The notes under the pieces were generated by a model that did no database searches, was not told where the DNA came from, and was given only the letters and a program-made list of their open reading frames with translations. Positions 60,093 through 64,000 of a DNA stretch of 64,000 nt are shown here, piece after piece. The translations under genes were made by a program, and so were the position numbers. Every line of letters starts with the position of its first letter. The first letter of the stretch is position 1. Origin of the DNA: Nematostella vectensis (taxonomy: Eukaryota; Cnidaria; Anthozoa; Actiniaria; Edwardsiidae); assembly GCF_932526225.1 (NCBI RefSeq), contig NC_064038.1, positions 4,278,001 to 4,342,000 of the forward strand, in the 5' to 3' direction.

Positions 60093-60869
60093 TAATAATG
60101 GTTTATTAGCATTCCAACATGAGAGGCTCTTCTATGCTAATGAAACTAACTACACTAACTAACAATATAATAAAAAATATCACGCATGCCATTTAAATGG
60201 TATAGATGTACCCCCAGTTTTCTTAATAGGAACTTTAAGATACGGTTACGAGTACGGCGACGGTAGTAAACAATGAATTTAATTTGAGAATTGAAAGTCT
60301 GCACATGAAAATGCGTTCTGTTTGATAGATTTCCAACCGTTCTCCACCAAAACACGACGCAAAATTCCAAGTTTTATGTTTGAGTATAAATTCATCTCTG
60401 TTTCATATTCTAGAAATCAAGTTTACAGTTAATTTCAGTTTGTTCCTGAATATAAAGTCTAGGTTATTTCATCAAAACTATTGTGGAATTTGTCCCAAGC
60501 GTAAAAGTGTTTCTCGGTCTCTCCGTCCTAGCCAAAGCCGTTGTCGCATCTTAAAGTCCCTAATGTCTCTGTATTGTACCCCACCCCAGAATTTGAAAGC
60601 CTGTTACAGCCCTGTTAGTAGCTTACTCACATCACTTGCCACAACCTGTAATTTTATAATTTTACTGGCTTCTTTTTTTTTTTTTTTACAGCCACATACA
60701 TAAAAATATCAGCATGAGATTTCTTGAGTGTCCTCCCAATGACAACCCAGACTACATTGATGAAGCTGACAGATTCTACCGTGATCCAATGAAATGGCTT
60801 GATGGTTACCTGGCAACAGAGCATATAACTCTACCAACACATATTGTGCACTTTAGCGTGCTCACCCAG
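57932..60869 (+). CDS. PIGB: GPI mannosyltransferase 3 (PIGB), last exon missing
   Basis: PIGB is a multipass ER enzyme of glycosyltransferase family 22 that adds the third mannose to the GPI anchor core from dolichol-phosphate-mannose. Four exons in phase are present: 57932-58824, 59369-59491, 59571-59903 and 60692-60869, giving about 509 residues. The first lumenal loop keeps the catalytic-type acidic motif FVPDEYWQGPEVAH. Further family blocks are GYLTWEWKQGLRGYT, RPTSAILWLPL, GTFYGSHPWHWYFTQGFP, FLGHKEFRFIFPVLP, LIHQRGVLDMM, MPCHSTPFY and MRFLECPPNDNPDYIDEADR. The last visible donor (CCCAG|GTGAG) is phase 0 and the conserved C-terminal GSHxxVY segment was not found in the next 3.1 kb, so the final exon should lie beyond 64000. 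The start could be at 57932 or the second ATG at 57950. Identification is near certain. Confidence 0.95.
60004..60095. repeat. (AAT)n microsatellite
   Basis: About 30 near-perfect AAT/ATA triplets lie in PIGB intron 3, with one slip near 60090. Confidence 0.95.
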
Positions 60870-63302
60870 GTGAGATTTAAAAGACAGCACAGTGCAAACA
60901 AACATCACAATGCCACAGCACAGTGCAAACAAACATCACAATGCCACAGCACAGTACAAACAAACATCACAATGCCTGATATCATATGCTTCACATGCAA
61001 CCACCTGATATTTATCAATATAGATTCAGAGTCCCGAATGAAGCTGTGATGTAGAAAGTTAAGACTATTTTTTTGAAAGGTTTAAAAGCCTGTCTTTCTA
61101 CTTTGGGAACTATGAATCCCTCATTTTCTTGAATAAGCCTGAGGCCCCATCTTCCCAACCGCAATGCAATGGGTATGCTCACTCTCCTGTTCGTAAACTG
61201 TGCAGAGCATTCTGTATAATTTCAACGGAGGGGTTTCCAGTTGCGTGGGAATATAACAACATTAGATAATTATGCTATTAAAATCGATCACTCTTGACCC
61301 TCAGATTACCAGGTTTTCTCTGGAGGGTAATAGATTGGAACTGTTTTGCGACATGGAAGCCCCATTCCCTTTGACAGAGGAAAAAAATGGCATGAAATTT
61401 TCCAATTCTCAATATATAAGCTCAAGATTGCACATACAAGGAGTTCCCCTGACCAAAAGCTTAATTCCAAATTTTAATAAAAGAAATTTTGAAGATATGA
61501 AATTTAGATATAAGCGTGCAAAGTTGGCTTAATTTCCGATCAGAGCCCAACTTCTCCCTAAAAACGAGGAGAATTCATACTTTGAACATTTGAAAATTGC
61601 ACTTCCAAGCCTCATTTCTCGAAGACGAATCCATTAGGAAAAAATACTTTTTGATATGTTGGTTTAAATAACATAAGGAACCTCTATGCAAAAATTCAAG
61701 CTTACCAAACTTAACCAGACCTTATTTTGAGAAAACTTGACATTTTTTTTGCTCTGTCATTCCCTTTAGTTGCCTAAAGATGTATGCTAAACTTTTTTAA
61801 AGTAAAGTGATATTAATTCTAATTTTCAGAAAATCAAGCCATATCTTGGGACAAATGGCTACTCTAAGGTATTTTCCTAGTGCCCCTAGCATCAAACTCT
61901 TAATTTCCGGGTTTATACCAATATATCAGTATTTTAGGACTTGAAAACAAGCCATACTAGGTTTTATTGCCATACGACAGGTTTTCATGGGGTTTTGCCA
62001 GCATTTAAATGTAAATAATATCGCACTCTCAAGCGAAAAGTGACCCCACTTTTTGACAGAGCAAGCATTCCTCATTGATTCAGGAATCCTGAAGGGCACA
62101 TTTTCCATTATTTTCGGGCCTTGTTTTACCCTGTTACCAGAGCACTATCATTATTTTTCTTATTCAATATGATCATGTGTATAATTATAAATAAAATATT
62201 TCCAACATAGGATATAAATTGTGTGTTTTTTAATTACAGCATTTCCCCTTATTTCTAAGGAAAAATGTGCTTACAAAAAAAAATTGTCAATAGAATTTTT
62301 TAAACATTAGTTTTTGAATTAACAAAAGCAGGGACGCAGTTCTAATTAGATTCAATCATCATAAGGCCTCAAATCAATTTCTTCAAGTTGGGGTATCAAT
62401 TATCGTATGATCAAAGAAAAGCCTGAAAATTCTAATTCTTTAAAGTTTTATATTTCAATTCTTAACAGCAATCAACCGCAAACATTAATCTATCTAATTT
62501 GAAATTTAGAGTTCTTTTGCTCAAGGCCATAAAAATGACCCAATTTCAGAAATGAGCATGCTATTTTGTTAGCGTTGAATCAAAAACTTTATTGCTAGAT
62601 GAAAAATTTGTAGATATAATTTTTTTATAGTTATTCGAATTTTTTATAGTCATTCGAGAAAAAGCTTATTTAGAACTTTATACTGTGTCAAAATTTGTAG
62701 ATTCATTAAATTATTTTAGGGTCTCTATTTTTTCAATTGAGTTCTGCCTTTTAAGAACGGATGCGACCCATTACAACAGGCACCGAATAAATACCTTTTT
62801 TTTTACGAAGGTTTCCCATTTGCCTAGAATGCCCATCGGTTAGCATGCCTGAATTCCAATCTCTCAATCTGCGGTTCAAGTCTTACCCGCAATGTTTAAC
62901 ATTTTTTTCGTTTTTAGTTTTCTATATTTTTTCGTTTTCTAATTACTTCTTCCTTCTCCTTTTCTAGTTCTTTTTCTTTCACAACAAAGGGTTTTTCGAA
63001 CATTTTTTAATTGCTCACATCCCTAAGCATTTATTTATTTAAAAAAATGCAAAACGTTATTTTCACTTCTTGATAAAAAGTAGCAACATAGCGACAGCAG
63101 TTTTCCCCTGTAATGTTTTAGCAGCAAAAAAAACATATAAAAAGGGATAGCGTTTTAAACTTGACATCTTAGGCCTCTTCAGAATGAAATAGTAATTCAT
63201 AAGCTTATCAATTAGAATATTTCTTGCAAATTTTAGCTTGATGCAATTGACTGAAAAGTTGGTGCAACAGGAAATACATAGTGCAGATTCTGAAATGGCT
63301 GA

Positions 63303-63432
63303 ATTTAAGTTCCCAGCTAACAGAGGCCTCTTTTCTTTGTATTTCGTTGGACTGGCGTTCTCTTTCCCTTCCGAACCCCAGCCCAGCAGAATACAAAGAA
63401 GAGGCCTCTGCTAGCAGAGAAAATTTAAGTAG
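63303..63432. repeat. Long inverted repeat (hairpin) in PIGB intron
   Basis: Arms of about 50 bp pair almost fully: the left arm contains cagaggcctcttttctttgta, the right arm its complement tacaaagaagaggcctctg, with few mismatches and a loop of about 20 bases. It may be a fold-back transposon or a small-RNA source. Confidence 0.75.
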
Positions 63433-63618
63433 AATGACTATGGAAGTAAATAGTAAAAATACTGGCAATAATAAAATGTTGATAGTCAGCAAATATTTTT
63501 TGTTGCTAGTCACTAGTTATTTTTATGTTTTGTCGGTAGTCAGTTACTTTTTAAGCCGTTTGTCACTAGTCGGGTAACCCCATCCATACCATGAGAATAG
63601 AGATATCTGTACGAAATG

Positions 63619-63780
63619 CACAACAACCAGATACGAATATTCTCTCGTGAACTTCAACACAAGAAAACTGTAGCGTATAGATAAGATTAAATGCAGTTCT
63701 CAGCAAATAAAGCTGAATGTTTATTTCTCTTCCTCGAAATCTATGAAGTTCACAAGAGAATATTCGTAGTTGGTTGTTGC
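63619..63780. repeat. Second inverted repeat in PIGB intron
   Basis: The left arm (caacaaccagatacgaatat, then tctctcgtgaacttca) is complementary to the right arm (tgaagttcacaagagaatat, then tcgtagttggttgttg) over about 37 bp, with about 87 bases between. A MITE-like fold-back element is the simplest reading. Confidence 0.7.
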
Positions 63781-64000
63781 TTTTTGTGGGAAGGGGGATG
63801 TAGACGGGCTATTTTGTCACGACGGTTGAAATATCCATCCAGTCGGTTCGCGTCAAGCATACCTGATTTGGCAAGGCGGGTAAAGAATGACGTTTTAGGT
63901 ATGCAAAGAGTTGATCAACTGCATAAATAATTTTTGTGTGGCAGTGTAAAGTATCGGTATAATATTGTTTGCATGTATTTTGGCAAAATTTCGAATTTCC

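Larger units (their letters stand above)
60870..64000. other. Last visible PIGB intron
   Basis: This stretch is AT-rich and holds a short triplicated segment near 60890-60975 (cacagtgcaaacaaacatcacaatgc-like), two long hairpins (63303-63432 and 63619-63780) and no recognisable exon. ORFs at 61272-61532 and 63691-63930 have no family motif. Confidence 0.6.

Noticed and set aside
1-64000. CRISPR-like interpretation of the many direct repeats
   Set aside because: Repeats are head-to-tail without unique spacers, and the genes are eukaryotic with introns.
60870-64000. Final PIGB exon
   Set aside because: I looked for the conserved C-terminal segment (FFHTH, GSHxxVY) in all plus frames and did not find it; it is probably to the right of the window.

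Overview
The window is animal nuclear DNA. It holds compact multi-exon genes with GT-AG introns, proteins close to vertebrate orthologues, a class C GPCR, and many lineage-specific minisatellites. Exon structure and residue conservation suggest a slowly evolving invertebrate. My best guess is an anthozoan cnidarian such as a sea anemone, but nothing in the DNA proves the species. No bacterial, phage or CRISPR features were seen.

Layout: 1-1139 is a 36-bp minisatellite. 1540-7487 (minus) is SMN, ten exons, with Gemin2-binding helix, Tudor domain, a second degenerate Tudor-like domain and YG box. 9190-23298 (minus) is LRRC49, a tubulin polyglutamylase complex subunit, eighteen exons, with a probable alternative first exon. 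About 23812-25080 is an intergenic minisatellite. 25215-36821 (minus) is a six-exon gene for a protein of about 2,617 residues with about 13 copies of a 53-residue lysine-rich repeat and a faintly coilin-like N-terminus. 39075-43630 (minus) is a two-exon metabotropic-glutamate-receptor-like GPCR. 47700-54183 (minus) is a three-exon CCPG1/PBXIP1-like membrane protein. 57529-57717 (minus) is a PIGBOS1-like microprotein, head-to-head with PIGB (57932 onward, plus), whose last exon lies beyond the right edge. All coding joins were checked by hand for splice consensus and reading phase.

Two themes stand out. First, tandem repeats in three genes straddle exon-intron boundaries and copy a working splice site: donors of SMN exons 7 and 9, the donor of LRRC49 exon 11, and the acceptor of exon 3 in the lysine-rich gene. 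Second, CCPG1-like, PIGBOS1-like and PIGB lie within about 13 kb, and their human counterparts are also neighbours (15q21.3), so an ER-related linkage looks ancient. The CCPG1-like protein carries one canonical N-terminal LIR-like motif and several more W-x-x-L motifs in its cytosolic part, as expected of a multivalent ER-phagy receptor.
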